DNA of 64,000 nt from Herbihabitans rhizosphaerae (GTDB lineage Bacteria > Actinomycetota > Actinomycetes > Mycobacteriales > Pseudonocardiaceae). A model generated the notes under the pieces. It was not told the DNA's origin. It saw only the letters and a list, made by a program, of their open reading frames with translations, and made no database searches. The translations under genes were made by a program, and so were the position numbers. Shown here in pieces: positions 44,470 through 53,295 of the stretch (position 1 is the stretch's first letter; each line of letters opens with the position of its first letter). The stretch spans positions 1 through 64,000 of the forward strand of contig NZ_SGWQ01000007.1 of the NCBI RefSeq assembly GCF_004216555.1, in the 5' to 3' direction.

Positions 44470-46377
44470 TTACGTGCTGGGGATTGCGGGCACGGGCGGT
44501 TCGTCCACGAGGTCGCTGAGCCGCAGGTTGGCGATCTTGGCGATCTCCACCAACGCGGTGGCGCGTTCCTGTGCGGGTGAATTGGCCAGCCTGGCCTCGG
44601 CGGTGGCGAAGATCGCTTCCTTGGTGTTCTCGCGGACGCAGATCACCAGCGGGAAACCGAACTTCTCGTGATACGCCTCGGTGAGATCGTGAAAACGGTC
44701 GTATTCCTCGAAAGTGAGCCGATCGAGGCCGGCCGCGCACTGGTCGCGCAACGACTCCGGGCCGAGCACCTTCTCCACCAGCGCCTTGCCGGCCAGGTCC
44801 GGATAGGACTTGATCAGCTCCAACTGGCGGTCGTCCGGCGCGTCGAACAGGACGTTGTGGAACGCGTGCCGCATCGCGTAGACCCCGTCGAACGGGCGGG
44901 CATGCCGTGCCTCCTCGGCGATCCACGAACCGTTCTGGAAAAGCACGGAGAACCGTCGCGTGAATTCCTCGCGCGACATCTGGTTCACCTGGTCCAGCGT
45001 GACCCGATTCGGCGTCGGGTCGGCCGAGTTGACGCGATTCTTCTTGCCGCCCAACACATTGAACAACAGGTTCAGCAGGATCGCGGACAGGCTGCCGAGG
45101 GTGATTCCGCTGCCCACGATGACCTGCAGGCTGTCCGGCACATTGCTGAAGAACTTCGGCACACCGATCGGAACCAGCGCGAGTCCGACGCTGACCGCCA
45201 CCACCATCACGTTGCGCTGGTCGTGGAAGTCCACTCGGGACAGTGTCTGGAAGCCGACTACCGCAACGGTTCCGAACATCGCCAGCCCCGCGCCGCCGAG
45301 CACCGGGTGCGGAATTCCCGCGACGATCGCGCCCGCCTTCGGGATCAGGCCGATCAGGATCATGAACAGGCCGGCGGACACGATCACGTACCTGCTCTTG
45401 ATTCGGGTGAGCCGCACCAGGCCGACGTTCTCGGCGAAACACGTGTAGGGGAAGGAGTTCAGTACGCCGCCGATGGTGGTCGCGAGGCCGTCGGCGCGCA
45501 ACGCACGGGCGATGTCGTCGCGGGTGATGCGCTTCTTGACGATCTCCCCGGTGGCGAACACGTCACCGGTCGTCTCCACCGCGGTGATCAGCATGACCAC
45601 GACCATCGAGATGATCGCGGTGACGCTGAACTTGGGCCAGCCGAAGTGGAACGGTGTGGTCACCCCGAACCATTCGGAACTGGCCACCGCGTCGAAGTGC
45701 GCGTGTCCGAGCACCGCGGCCAGCACGGTGCCGACGACGAGCCCGATGAGTACGGCCACCGTGCTGAGGAACCCACGGGAGATCCGGTAGATCACCAGAA
45801 TGATGGCCAGCGTGCCGAACGCGTAGGCGAGGTTGGTCAGGCTCGCGAAGTCCGGCGCGTCACTGTCGCCGCCGGCCGCGTCCTTGGCGGCGACCGGGAG
45901 CAGCGCGATGCCGATCACCGAGATGACCGTGCCGGTCACCACCGGCGGGAAGAACCGCACCAGCTTGCTGAAGAACGGCGCGATGAAGAACGTGAACAGG
46001 CCCGCCACGATGACCGAGCCGTAGATCGTCACCAGGCCCTCGGTACCGCCGCCGGCCGCGAGCCCGATGGCGATCATGGGGGAGACCGCGGTGAACGTGA
46101 CACCCTGCAGTAGCGGCAGCCGCACCCCGATCTTCCAGAATCCGAGTGCCTGGATGATCGACGCGATGCCGCAGGTGAACAGGTCCGCGTTGATCAAGTG
46201 GATGAGCTGCTGATCGCTGAGCCCGATCGCGTTGGCCAACAGGATCGGCACGATCACCGCACCGGCGTAGAACGCCAATACGTGCTGGAATCCGTACAGG
46301 GCAAGCTTTCCGGTGGGCAATACCTCGTCTACCGGATGCTGGGATAAGGGCTTCTTGGAGCGGGTCCTGCCGAACAT
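44470..46377 (-). CDS. NCS2 urate/xanthine permease fused to degenerate OHCU decarboxylase domain
   Basis: This 635-residue fusion has an NCS2 nucleobase permease (about 1-460, many membrane spans) with the family signature near FAENVGLVRLTR, then a cytoplasmic domain (about 470-625) homologous to OHCU decarboxylase. In active enzymes a His and a Glu 20 residues apart do catalysis (His67 and Glu87 in zebrafish numbering). Here the equivalents are Y525 (LIKSYPDLAGK) and D545 (LRDQCAAG), also 20 apart. The fused domain is therefore probably not a normal decarboxylase; a stand-alone copy at 52,590 keeps both residues. It may bind intermediates or regulate transport of urate or xanthine. Confidence 0.88.
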   Translation of the reverse strand: MFGRTRSKKPLSQHPVDEVLPTGKLALYGFQHVLAFYAGAVIVPILLANAIGLSDQQLIHLINADLFTCGIASIIQALGFWKIGVRLPLLQGVTFTAVSPMIAIGLAAGGGTEGLVTIYGSVIVAGLFTFFIAPFFSKLVRFFPPVVTGTVISVIGIALLPVAAKDAAGGDSDAPDFASLTNLAYAFGTLAIILVIYRISRGFLSTVAVLIGLVVGTVLAAVLGHAHFDAVASSEWFGVTTPFHFGWPKFSVTAIISMVVVMLITAVETTGDVFATGEIVKKRITRDDIARALRADGLATTIGGVLNSFPYTCFAENVGLVRLTRIKSRYVIVSAGLFMILIGLIPKAGAIVAGIPHPVLGGAGLAMFGTVAVVGFQTLSRVDFHDQRNVMVVAVSVGLALVPIGVPKFFSNVPDSLQVIVGSGITLGSLSAILLNLLFNVLGGKKNRVNSADPTPNRVTLDQVNQMSREEFTRRFSVLFQNGSWIAEEARHARPFDGVYAMRHAFHNVLFDAPDDRQLELIKSYPDLAGKALVEKVLGPESLRDQCAAGLDRLTFEEYDRFHDLTEAYHEKFGFPLVICVRENTKEAIFATAEARLANSPAQERATALVEIAKIANLRLSDLVDEPPVPAIPST

Positions 46378-46401
46378 CTGCTGGACTCCTTCAGATCGGA
46401 C

Positions 46402-48720
46402 CTAAGCGGTACCGGTGATGTCTTCCGGTCGCACGGGGCATCGCGGGATGGCGAGTCCGGTGGCGGCACGGATGGCGGCGACGATCGCGGGGGTGGACGA
46501 GATCGTCGGCGGCTCACCGACACCACGCAGCCCGTACGGCGCGTGCGGGTCGGCCAGTTCGAGCACGTCCACCTTCATGGGTGGCATGTCGAGGATCGTG
46601 GGGATCAGGTAGTCGGTGAACGACGGGTTGCGGATCTTGCCGTCGCGCACCTGGATCTCCTCCATGACGGCGAGGCCGAGCCCCTGCGCGGAGCCGCCGT
46701 GGATCTGCCCGACGACGGCGTCCGGGTTGATCGCCTTGCCGACGTCCTGCACGCAGTCCAGCGCGACCACGCGCACCAGACCGAGATCCACGTCCACGTC
46801 GACCACCGCGCGGTGTACCGCGAAGGCGTACTGGACGTGCGCGAAGCCTTGCCCTGTCGTGGGATCCAGCGCTTCGGTGGGGCGGTGGCGCCACTCCACG
46901 GTCTCGTCGATGACCTCGTCGCCGAGCACCTCGGCCAGGTCGGCGAGCACCCCGTGCCGGTCGGAGACGATCTTGCCGCCGTCCAGGTGAAGTTGGCCTT
47001 CGACGTGCAGCCGTTCGCGGGCGATGTCGAGCAGCAGGCCGCGCACCTTCTCGCAGGCGGCCTTCACCGCGCCGCCGGTCATGTAGGTCTGCCGGGAGGC
47101 CGAGGTGGAGCCGCCGCTGCCGACCTGGGTGTCGGCCGGGTGGATGGTGACCCGCTCGACCCCGAGTTCGGTGCGCGCGATCTGCGCCTGCACGGTGACC
47201 AGGCCCTGACCGACCTCGGCGGCGGCGGTGTGCACCATCGCGGTCGGCTCGCCGGCGATGACCTCCAGCCGCACCCTCGCGGTGGAGAAGTCGTCGAATC
47301 CCTCGGAGAAGCACACGTTCTTGATGCCGATGCCGTAGCCGATCCCGCGCACCACACCCTCGCCGTGGGTCGTGTTGGACACGCCTCCTGGTAGCTCGCG
47401 CAGGTCGTAGGAATCGGTCGGCGCGGCCGGCGGCAGCGGCATCGCCTCGACCCGGCGCAGCATCTCCGCGACCGGCGCCGCGCTGTCCACGACCTGCCCG
47501 GTCGGCATGGTCGTGCCCTCGGCCATGGCGTTGCGCACTCGCACCTCGACGGGGTCCAGCCCCAGCTCGGCGGCCAGTCTGTCCATTTGGGACTCGTAGG
47601 CGAAAGCCGCTTGTACCGCACCGAATCCGCGCATCGCGCCGCACGGCGGGTTGTTGGTGTAGGCGCCCCAGCAGTCGATCGTCACGTTGGGCGCCTCGTA
47701 CGGCCCGACGCCGAGCGTCGCCGCGTTGGCCACCACCGCGCCGGTGCTCGACGCGTACGCGCCGCCGTCCAGGAACATTCGCGCCTTCACGTAGACCAAC
47801 CGGCCCTCGCGAGTGGCGCCGTGCTCGTAGTACAGCTTCGCCGGATGCCGGTGCACGTGCCCGAAGAACGACTCCTCGCGCGAGTAGACGATCTTCACCG
47901 GCCGTCCGGTGCGCAGTGCCAGCATCGACGCGTGCACCTGCATGGACAGGTCCTCGCGGGCGCCGAACGCGCCGCCGACGCCGGCCAGCATCAGCCGCAC
48001 CTTGTCGTTCGGCAGGCCGAGGCACTTGGCCACCTGCTTCTGGTCCACGTGCAGCCACTGGGTGGCGATGTACAGGTCGACGCCGCCGTCCTCGGCCGGC
48101 ACCGCGAGCCCGGACTCCGGGCCGAGGAAGGCCTGGTCCTGCATGCCGACCTCGTACTCGCCGCGCACCACCACGTCGGCGGTCGCGTGCTGGTCGCCGC
48201 GCCGGATCGGCAGGTGCCGCACGAGGTTGCCGCCGGGGTGCAGCGTCGGCGCGTCGGTGGCGAACACCGCTTCTTCGGCGTCGGTGAGCGGTTCGAGGAC
48301 CTCGTACTCGACGACGATCTTGTCGACCGCCCGGCGCGCGGTCTCCGGGTGGTCGGCGGCCACGATCGCGACCGCTTCCCCTTGGTAGCGAACGACTTCG
48401 TGGGCCATCACCGGCTGGTCGGTGTGCTCGAGGCCGAACAGTTTCTCGCCGGGGACGTCGTCGTAGGTCATGACCGTGTGCACGCCGGGCGTCTGCCACG
48501 CGCCGCTGAGGTCGATCGAGACGATGCGGGCGTACGGGTGCGGGGAGCGCAGCGTCGCGCCCCACAGCATGTCGTCCATCCACAGGTCCGACGAGTACGC
48601 GAACTCGCCTTTCACCTTCAGCGTGCCGTCCGGCCGCAGCGGGCTCTCGCCCACGCCGCCGGTGATGGGCGTGGTGATGCGGTCCGGCGCCTTGTCCGGG
48701 GCCTTGGTGGGTCGGCTCAT
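46402..48720 (-). CDS. Xanthine dehydrogenase, molybdopterin-binding subunit
   Basis: This 772-residue large subunit of the xanthine oxidase family has VGGAFGAREDLSMQVHA, the GAMRGFGAVQAAFAYE molybdopterin region and C-terminal GVGEPPTISSTPA, whose Glu is the catalytic base in the family. With the 2Fe-2S and FAD subunits in the same operon it oxidises hypoxanthine and xanthine to urate. ATG 48720 begins MSRPTKAPDK just before the conserved N-terminal domain. The open frame continues far upstream but there it is out of phase with the amidohydrolase gene and not coding. It lies 5 bp after that gene. Confidence 0.94.
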   Translation of the reverse strand: MSRPTKAPDKAPDRITTPITGGVGESPLRPDGTLKVKGEFAYSSDLWMDDMLWGATLRSPHPYARIVSIDLSGAWQTPGVHTVMTYDDVPGEKLFGLEHTDQPVMAHEVVRYQGEAVAIVAADHPETARRAVDKIVVEYEVLEPLTDAEEAVFATDAPTLHPGGNLVRHLPIRRGDQHATADVVVRGEYEVGMQDQAFLGPESGLAVPAEDGGVDLYIATQWLHVDQKQVAKCLGLPNDKVRLMLAGVGGAFGAREDLSMQVHASMLALRTGRPVKIVYSREESFFGHVHRHPAKLYYEHGATREGRLVYVKARMFLDGGAYASSTGAVVANAATLGVGPYEAPNVTIDCWGAYTNNPPCGAMRGFGAVQAAFAYESQMDRLAAELGLDPVEVRVRNAMAEGTTMPTGQVVDSAAPVAEMLRRVEAMPLPPAAPTDSYDLRELPGGVSNTTHGEGVVRGIGYGIGIKNVCFSEGFDDFSTARVRLEVIAGEPTAMVHTAAAEVGQGLVTVQAQIARTELGVERVTIHPADTQVGSGGSTSASRQTYMTGGAVKAACEKVRGLLLDIARERLHVEGQLHLDGGKIVSDRHGVLADLAEVLGDEVIDETVEWRHRPTEALDPTTGQGFAHVQYAFAVHRAVVDVDVDLGLVRVVALDCVQDVGKAINPDAVVGQIHGGSAQGLGLAVMEEIQVRDGKIRNPSFTDYLIPTILDMPPMKVDVLELADPHAPYGLRGVGEPPTISSTPAIVAAIRAATGLAIPRCPVRPEDITGTA

Positions 48721-48725
48721 CGATG

Positions 48726-50075
48726 TCACCTCGACAGGAGCGTGCGGTGGGCGGCGCGGGCGGCCGCGGCGAGCCGGCCTTCGTCCGCGGTGCGGAGGTG
48801 GTCGTCCTCGACGACGGGCTTTCCGTTGACCAGCAACAGTTCCAGGGGCGGACGCGGCCCGAGTACCAGTGCGGCCACCGGGTCCTCGATTCCGGCGTGG
48901 CCGAGCCCGTCGATACGCCACAGCGCCAGATCGGCGAGCTTGCCCGGTTCGAGCGACCCGATCTCGTCGGCGCGGCCGAGGCACGCGGCGCCGCCGATCG
49001 TGCCGAGGCGCAACGCGTCCCGGGCGGTCAGCGCCGTCGGCCCACCACGCAGCCGGGCGACCAGCAATGCTTCGCGTACGTCGTCGATCAGCGAGCTCTG
49101 CTCGTTGGACGCCGCCCCGTCGACGCCGAGCCCGACCGGTGCGCCCGCGTCCAGCAACGCGCGCACCGGCGAGATTCCCGCGCCGAGCCGGGCGTTGGAC
49201 GTCGGGCAGTGCGCGACGCCGGTACGGGTTTTGCCGAAGCGTTTGACCGCCACATCGGACAGGTGCACGCAGTGCGCCAGCCACACGTCCTCGCCGAGCC
49301 AGCCGAGCCGGTCCAGGTATTCCGTCGGCGTGCAGCCGAAGCGCTGCTGGCAGAACTCCTCCTCGTCCAGCGTCTCGGCGAGGTGCGTGTGCAGCCGGAC
49401 TCCCTTGCGCCGCGCCAGTTCCGCCGCCTCCTGCATCAGGTCCGAGGTCACCGAGAACGGCGAGCAGGGTGCGACGGCGACCCGCACCATCGCGCCCGGC
49501 GACGGGTCGTGCCACCGGTCGATCGCCGCTTCGGTGGCGGCCAGCGCCTCGTCCCGGTCCTCGACCACCTCGTCCGGCGGCAACCCGCCCTTGGACTGGC
49601 CGAGGTCCATCGAGCCGCGCGCCGGGTGGAACCGGACGCCGATCTTCCGCGCCGCCTCGATCTCCGCGGTGAACAGGTCGCCGCCGTCGCGCGGGAACAC
49701 GTAGTGATGGTCGGTCGTGGTGGTGCAGCCGGACTTCGCGAGCCACCCGAGCGCTGCGGCGGCCGCGTCGGACACCGTCTCGGCGTCGATGCGCGACCAC
49801 ACCGGGTACAGCGCGGTCAGCCAGCCGAACAGCGTGTCCTGCTGCGCCAGCCCCCGGGTGGCCCACTGGTACAGGTGATGGTGGGAGTTGACCAGGCCGG
49901 GTGTGAGCACGCACCCCGACCCGTCGATCCGGCGCGCGTTCTCCTGCATCGGCGCGGAACCCGGGCCCACCGCGACGATGCGATCGCCCTCGACGACCAC
50001 GTGCCCGTCGGCGTACTCGGTACCCGCACTGTCCACTGTGGACACCGCGCAACCCTCGATCACGGTCCGCGTCAT
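48726..50075 (-). CDS. 8-oxoguanine deaminase-type amidohydrolase
   Basis: This 449-residue metal-dependent amidohydrolase of the AtzA/TrzN group has the metal motif NSHHHLYQW, HTHLAET, AHCVHLSD, a TSNARLGAG segment and the metal Asp in GLGVDGAASN. It matches 8-oxoguanine deaminases, which make urate from 8-oxoguanine; hydroxyatrazine-like relatives are the alternative. Placement inside the xanthine dehydrogenase operon supports the urate-forming role, feeding oxidised guanine into the same pathway. The start overlaps the 2Fe-2S subunit stop as ATGA. Confidence 0.87.
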   Translation of the reverse strand: MTRTVIEGCAVSTVDSAGTEYADGHVVVEGDRIVAVGPGSAPMQENARRIDGSGCVLTPGLVNSHHHLYQWATRGLAQQDTLFGWLTALYPVWSRIDAETVSDAAAAALGWLAKSGCTTTTDHHYVFPRDGGDLFTAEIEAARKIGVRFHPARGSMDLGQSKGGLPPDEVVEDRDEALAATEAAIDRWHDPSPGAMVRVAVAPCSPFSVTSDLMQEAAELARRKGVRLHTHLAETLDEEEFCQQRFGCTPTEYLDRLGWLGEDVWLAHCVHLSDVAVKRFGKTRTGVAHCPTSNARLGAGISPVRALLDAGAPVGLGVDGAASNEQSSLIDDVREALLVARLRGGPTALTARDALRLGTIGGAACLGRADEIGSLEPGKLADLALWRIDGLGHAGIEDPVAALVLGPRPPLELLLVNGKPVVEDDHLRTADEGRLAAAARAAHRTLLSR

Positions 50076-50542
50076 GACACGGCCTTCCGGTCCGCGGCCA
50101 GCCGCACCGCGTCCAGGATCTTCTCGTAACCCGTGCAGCGGCACAGGTTCCCGGCCAGCGCCTCGCGGATCTCCGGGTCACTCGGGCGTTCGCGGCGCTC
50201 CAGCAGATCGTGCGTGGCGACGATCAGGCCGGGCGTGCAGAACCCGCACTGCACCGCGCCCTTCTCCACGAACGCCTGCTGCACCGGATCGAGCTGCTCA
50301 CCCTCGGCGAGCCCCTCCACGGTCGTCACCTCGTGGCCCTCGGCCTGACCGGCGGCGACCAGACACGAGCACACCGGAACGCCGTCCAGGTACACCGTGC
50401 AGGAGCCGCATTCCCCTTGCTCACAAGCGTTCTTCGACCCGGGCAGGCCCATCCGCTCGCGCAGGACGTACAACAGGGACTCGCCCGGCCAGACGTCGTC
50501 CACCTCGCGGCTCTCGCCGTTGACCTCGCAGCGCAGTCTCAT
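50072..50542 (-). CDS. Xanthine dehydrogenase, 2Fe-2S subunit
   Basis: This 156-residue iron-sulfur subunit has the plant-ferredoxin-type cluster CEQGECGSCTVYLDG...C and the second cluster in QCGFCTPGLI...NLCRCTGYE. It passes electrons from the molybdenum site to FAD. It overlaps the FAD-subunit stop as ATGA and the amidohydrolase start as ATGA, so all are translated together. Confidence 0.95.
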   Translation of the reverse strand: MRLRCEVNGESREVDDVWPGESLLYVLRERMGLPGSKNACEQGECGSCTVYLDGVPVCSCLVAAGQAEGHEVTTVEGLAEGEQLDPVQQAFVEKGAVQCGFCTPGLIVATHDLLERRERPSDPEIREALAGNLCRCTGYEKILDAVRLAADRKAVS

Positions 50543-51396
50543 CGGTTCCTCCGGTACTCGTCCCAGGCCCAGCCGAGCGTGCGGCGGGCCATCACGGACA
50601 GGGCGTGCTGGCGGTAGCCGGCCGTGCCGCGAACGTCGTCGATGGGTGAAGCACTCTGCGCGACCAGCTCGCCGAAGCGGCGCTTCACGCTGTCCCGCAA
50701 GGGAAGTGGCGAGTCCCAGTCCAGCTCGCCGGCGATGAACGCCTCGGCATCGGCCGCGCGGCGCGGGGTGGGCGCTGCCGAGCCGACGCCGGTGCCGACC
50801 GTGCGGGTCGACGGGTGCAGCGCCAGCCCGAACGAGCAGACCGCGATCACCATGGCGTTGCGCGTGCCGATCTTGGCGAACTGCTGCGGGCCGTCGGCGG
50901 GGGAGATGTGGAACGCGGCGATCAGCTCGTCCGGCTCCATGGCGTTGCGCTTCACCCCGGTGTAGAACTCGTCCGCTGGGATCAGGCGCGTGCCGCGCAC
51001 CGAGGCCACCTCGATCTCCGCACCGGCGGCCAGCAGCGGCGGGTGCGCGTCCCCGGCGGGCGATGCGGCGCCGAGATTCCCGCCGACCGTGCCGCGGTTG
51101 CGGATCTGCGGTGAGCCGACGGTGCGCGACGCCATCGCGAGGCCGGGCAGTGTCGCGCCCAGCTCGTCGATGATCCGCGCATACGGCACACCCGAGCCGA
51201 CCCGATAGCGACCGTCCACAGTGAACCATTCGCGCAGCTCGGCGATCTCGGTGAGGTCGATCAGCACGTCCGGCCGGTGCACGTCGAAGTTCAGCTCGAC
51301 CATCACGTCGGTGCCGCCGGCGATCGGCGTCGCGTCCGGGTGCTCCGCCTTGATCGCCAGCGCCTCGGGCCACGTTCTGGGTTTGTGGAACTCCAT
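50539..51396 (-). CDS. Xanthine dehydrogenase, FAD-binding subunit
   Basis: This 285-residue FAD subunit (CO dehydrogenase flavoprotein family) has the FAD loop PIAGGTDVMVEL and RNRGTVGGNLGAASPAGD. It hands electrons from the iron-sulfur clusters to NAD. The start shares its A with the uricase stop (TGATG), so coupling begins at the uricase gene. The order FAD, 2Fe-2S, then Mo subunit is interrupted only by the amidohydrolase gene. Confidence 0.94.
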   Translation of the reverse strand: MEFHKPRTWPEALAIKAEHPDATPIAGGTDVMVELNFDVHRPDVLIDLTEIAELREWFTVDGRYRVGSGVPYARIIDELGATLPGLAMASRTVGSPQIRNRGTVGGNLGAASPAGDAHPPLLAAGAEIEVASVRGTRLIPADEFYTGVKRNAMEPDELIAAFHISPADGPQQFAKIGTRNAMVIAVCSFGLALHPSTRTVGTGVGSAAPTPRRAADAEAFIAGELDWDSPLPLRDSVKRRFGELVAQSASPIDDVRGTAGYRQHALSVMARRTLGWAWDEYRRNR

Positions 51397-52274
51397 CACT
51401 CGCTCCAGGCCAGTCCGGCGTCCGGCGCGTCGTCGTGCAGCACGGTGCCCTCGATCAGTCCGTAGGGCCGGTCGGCGGCGAAGAACACCTCGTTGTCGTT
51501 GTCCAGGTCGAACGCCGACAGGTCGACCACGAAGTGGTGCTTGTTCGGCAGGGCAAGGCGAACCTCGGCGATCTCGGACCGGTTCTCGAGTACCCGTTGG
51601 CCCATCGCGTACAACGTCTGCTGCAACGAGAGGCTGTGCGTCTCGGCGAACGCCTCCACCAGGTGCCGCCGCGCCTCGGCGTAGGACTTGGCGAAGTCGC
51701 CCTCGGTCGAGGCGTACCGCCAGCGCGCGTTCACCGCGGTGGCCAGTACCCGGTCCGTGGTTTCCCGCAGTGTTGTGTACGAATCCCTGATATATCCCCA
51801 GAACTCCGACGCCGTGGAGTTCAGTACGACCAGATCCCGCAGCCCGGAGACCACCCACGCCCGGGTGCCGTCGTAGGTGACGGTGGCGGTGCGGGTCTCC
51901 ACACCGGAGCGCTGAAACGAGTGCGGCGCGGGTGTGCCGCCGACCGACAGGCGCTCCCAGGTGTACTCCTCGATGTGCACCCGCGCGGTGTGGATGCTCG
52001 GCTGCGAGTCCACGAAGTGCGTGGCCAGCCGCAGCCCGAACTCCTCGATCTCGCCGACGCCGTGCTCCTTGGCGAAGGCGAAGACGGTGTTCTTCTGCGT
52101 GTCGGTGGGCAGTACCGCGGCGTTGTCACCGGTGAGGTGCGTCTCGGTCATGTCGCCGCCGAGCGCCACGCTGACGTTCAGGTCCTTGATCTCGTGCACG
52201 GCTCCGTCGCGTGTCACGTGCACCAGGCGGGTCTCGGCCTTGCCGTACTGGTTGGGGCCCAAGACGATGGCCAT
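51396..52274 (-). CDS. Urate oxidase (uricase)
   Basis: This 292-residue cofactor-free uricase has the N-terminal NQYGKAETRLVHV, the active-site Thr in LPTDTQKNTVFAFAKEHG and the second signature LALPNKHHF. It oxidises urate to 5-hydroxyisourate with oxygen, releasing peroxide. Length and motifs match bacterial PucL/UriC proteins. The HIU hydrolase gene is 4 bp upstream, and the next gene downstream is the xanthine dehydrogenase FAD subunit. Confidence 0.95.
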   Translation of the reverse strand: MAIVLGPNQYGKAETRLVHVTRDGAVHEIKDLNVSVALGGDMTETHLTGDNAAVLPTDTQKNTVFAFAKEHGVGEIEEFGLRLATHFVDSQPSIHTARVHIEEYTWERLSVGGTPAPHSFQRSGVETRTATVTYDGTRAWVVSGLRDLVVLNSTASEFWGYIRDSYTTLRETTDRVLATAVNARWRYASTEGDFAKSYAEARRHLVEAFAETHSLSLQQTLYAMGQRVLENRSEIAEVRLALPNKHHFVVDLSAFDLDNDNEVFFAADRPYGLIEGTVLHDDAPDAGLAWSE

Positions 52275-52278
52275 CGGG

Positions 52279-52593
52279 TCAGCTCCCTCGGTAGGTCGAG
52301 TAGGCGAACGGGCTCAGCAGCAGCGGGACGTGGTGGTGCTGCTCGGGTTCGGTGATCTCGAAGGCGACCACGACCTCGGGGTAGAACGCGTCCACGCCGA
52401 GCCCGGTGAAGTAGGCGCCGGTGTCGAACACCAGCCGGTGCGTCCCGGCGATCAAGTCGCCGAAGTCGCGGACCCGGCCGTCGTCGTCGGTGACCGCCTT
52501 GACCGTCGAGCCGTCCGGTGACTCCAGGCGGATCGACATCGCGGCGGCCGGTCGGCCCCGCGTGCTGTCCAGGACGTGGGTCGACAGGCTCAT
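52279..52593 (-). CDS. 5-hydroxyisourate hydrolase (transthyretin-like)
   Basis: This 104-residue transthyretin-related protein starts LSTHVLDSTRGRPA and ends with the family hallmark YRGS; the His near residue 6 and those in QHHHVP line the active site. It hydrolyses 5-hydroxyisourate from uricase to OHCU, the substrate of the upstream decarboxylase. It overlaps the decarboxylase gene stop by 4 bp (ATGA). Confidence 0.95.
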   Translation of the reverse strand: MSLSTHVLDSTRGRPAAAMSIRLESPDGSTVKAVTDDDGRVRDFGDLIAGTHRLVFDTGAYFTGLGVDAFYPEVVVAFEITEPEQHHHVPLLLSPFAYSTYRGS

Positions 52594-53105
52594 CGGGTGG
52601 CCTCCAGAAGCTTGCCCAGCCGCAGGTGGGTGATCTTGCGCAGCTCGTCGTGCACGACGCGGCGCTCGGTGTCCGGGTCGTTGCCCAGTCGCGATCGCAG
52701 CTCCACCAGTATCTCCTCGGCGCCGCGCCCGGTCGCGCAGATCAGGAACACGTGGCCGAACCGCTCCTCGTACTGGCGGTTGCCCTCGGTCAACGCGTCC
52801 ACTGTGGACTCGGCGGCGTGGCTCGCCGCGGACTGTTCGCCACGCGACCAGGCGGACTCGCGGTCGGCGCCACCGGCTCGCTCACCGATGCGAGGGTGCG
52901 CGGCGAGCGCCTCGGTCACGTCGGCCCAGCCGAGATCGTCGAGCGCGCCGTCGGCCGCGTCTGCCAGCGCGGACCGGTCGGCATAGGGCCGTCCGGCTGC
53001 CACCTTCCCGGCCCACGCCCGGGACGCGCAGCAGGTGCGCAGTTCCGCGTCGGCGTCGTCGGCGGCCAGACCGTTCAGCCAGGTCAGGCCGGGTCCTTCG
53101 GTCAT
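52590..53105 (-). CDS. OHCU decarboxylase
   Basis: This 171-residue stand-alone OHCU decarboxylase keeps the catalytic pair H70 (LAAHPRIGE) and E90 (SRGEQSAAS), spaced 20 residues as in characterised enzymes, plus the C-terminal HLRLGKLL. It makes S-allantoin from OHCU. It is the first gene of the purine operon. ATG 53105 follows CCAGGAG at a 9-nt spacing; the frame is open further upstream without support. It should supply the activity that the permease-fused copy seems to lack. Confidence 0.92.
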   Translation of the reverse strand: MTEGPGLTWLNGLAADDADAELRTCCASRAWAGKVAAGRPYADRSALADAADGALDDLGWADVTEALAAHPRIGERAGGADRESAWSRGEQSAASHAAESTVDALTEGNRQYEERFGHVFLICATGRGAEEILVELRSRLGNDPDTERRVVHDELRKITHLRLGKLLEATR

Positions 53106-53215
53106 CGCGATGTGCTCCTGGAGTTCGATTGCCTGTGACCAGTAGCACAACAGCATGGCGGTGTTTCGGCCAAGAGGCGCGGAGCACGAAACTGGGTGAA
53201 CCCGTGTGGGAGCTT

Positions 53216-53231
53216 TTGGAGGATCCTCCAA
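53216..53231. promoter_or_regulatory. Perfect 16-bp palindrome upstream of the urate operon
   Basis: TTGGAGGATCCTCCAA is a perfect palindrome without spacer, 111 bp upstream of the OHCU decarboxylase start in a 142-bp region with no gene. It is a good candidate operator for purine-catabolism control, for example by PucR at 59,173 or an unlinked urate repressor. Confidence 0.45.
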
Positions 53232-53247
53232 CTAGCACTCCGGTGAA

Positions 53248-53287
53248 ATCCTGTTCTCTTGCCGGCGATCCGCCAAGAGAACAGGAT
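53248..53287. terminator. Long inverted repeat, likely terminator
   Basis: ATCCTGTTCTCTTG (53248-53261) pairs perfectly with 53274-53287, a 14-bp stem around a 12-nt loop. It lies 8 bp past the stop of the minus-strand propeller gene and upstream of the purine operon, so it probably ends transcription of the former and insulates the latter. There is no U-tract. Confidence 0.65.
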
Positions 53288-53295
53288 GTCGATGA

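Noticed and set aside
48721-50181. Possible 487-residue N-terminal extension of the xanthine dehydrogenase large subunit
   Set aside because: The extension is an out-of-phase reading of the amidohydrolase gene; the family N-terminus begins at ATG 48720.
53248-53287. Operator for the purine operon
   Set aside because: The long stem with 12-nt loop directly follows the stop of the upstream gene and fits a terminator better; the spacer-less palindrome at 53216 is the better operator candidate.
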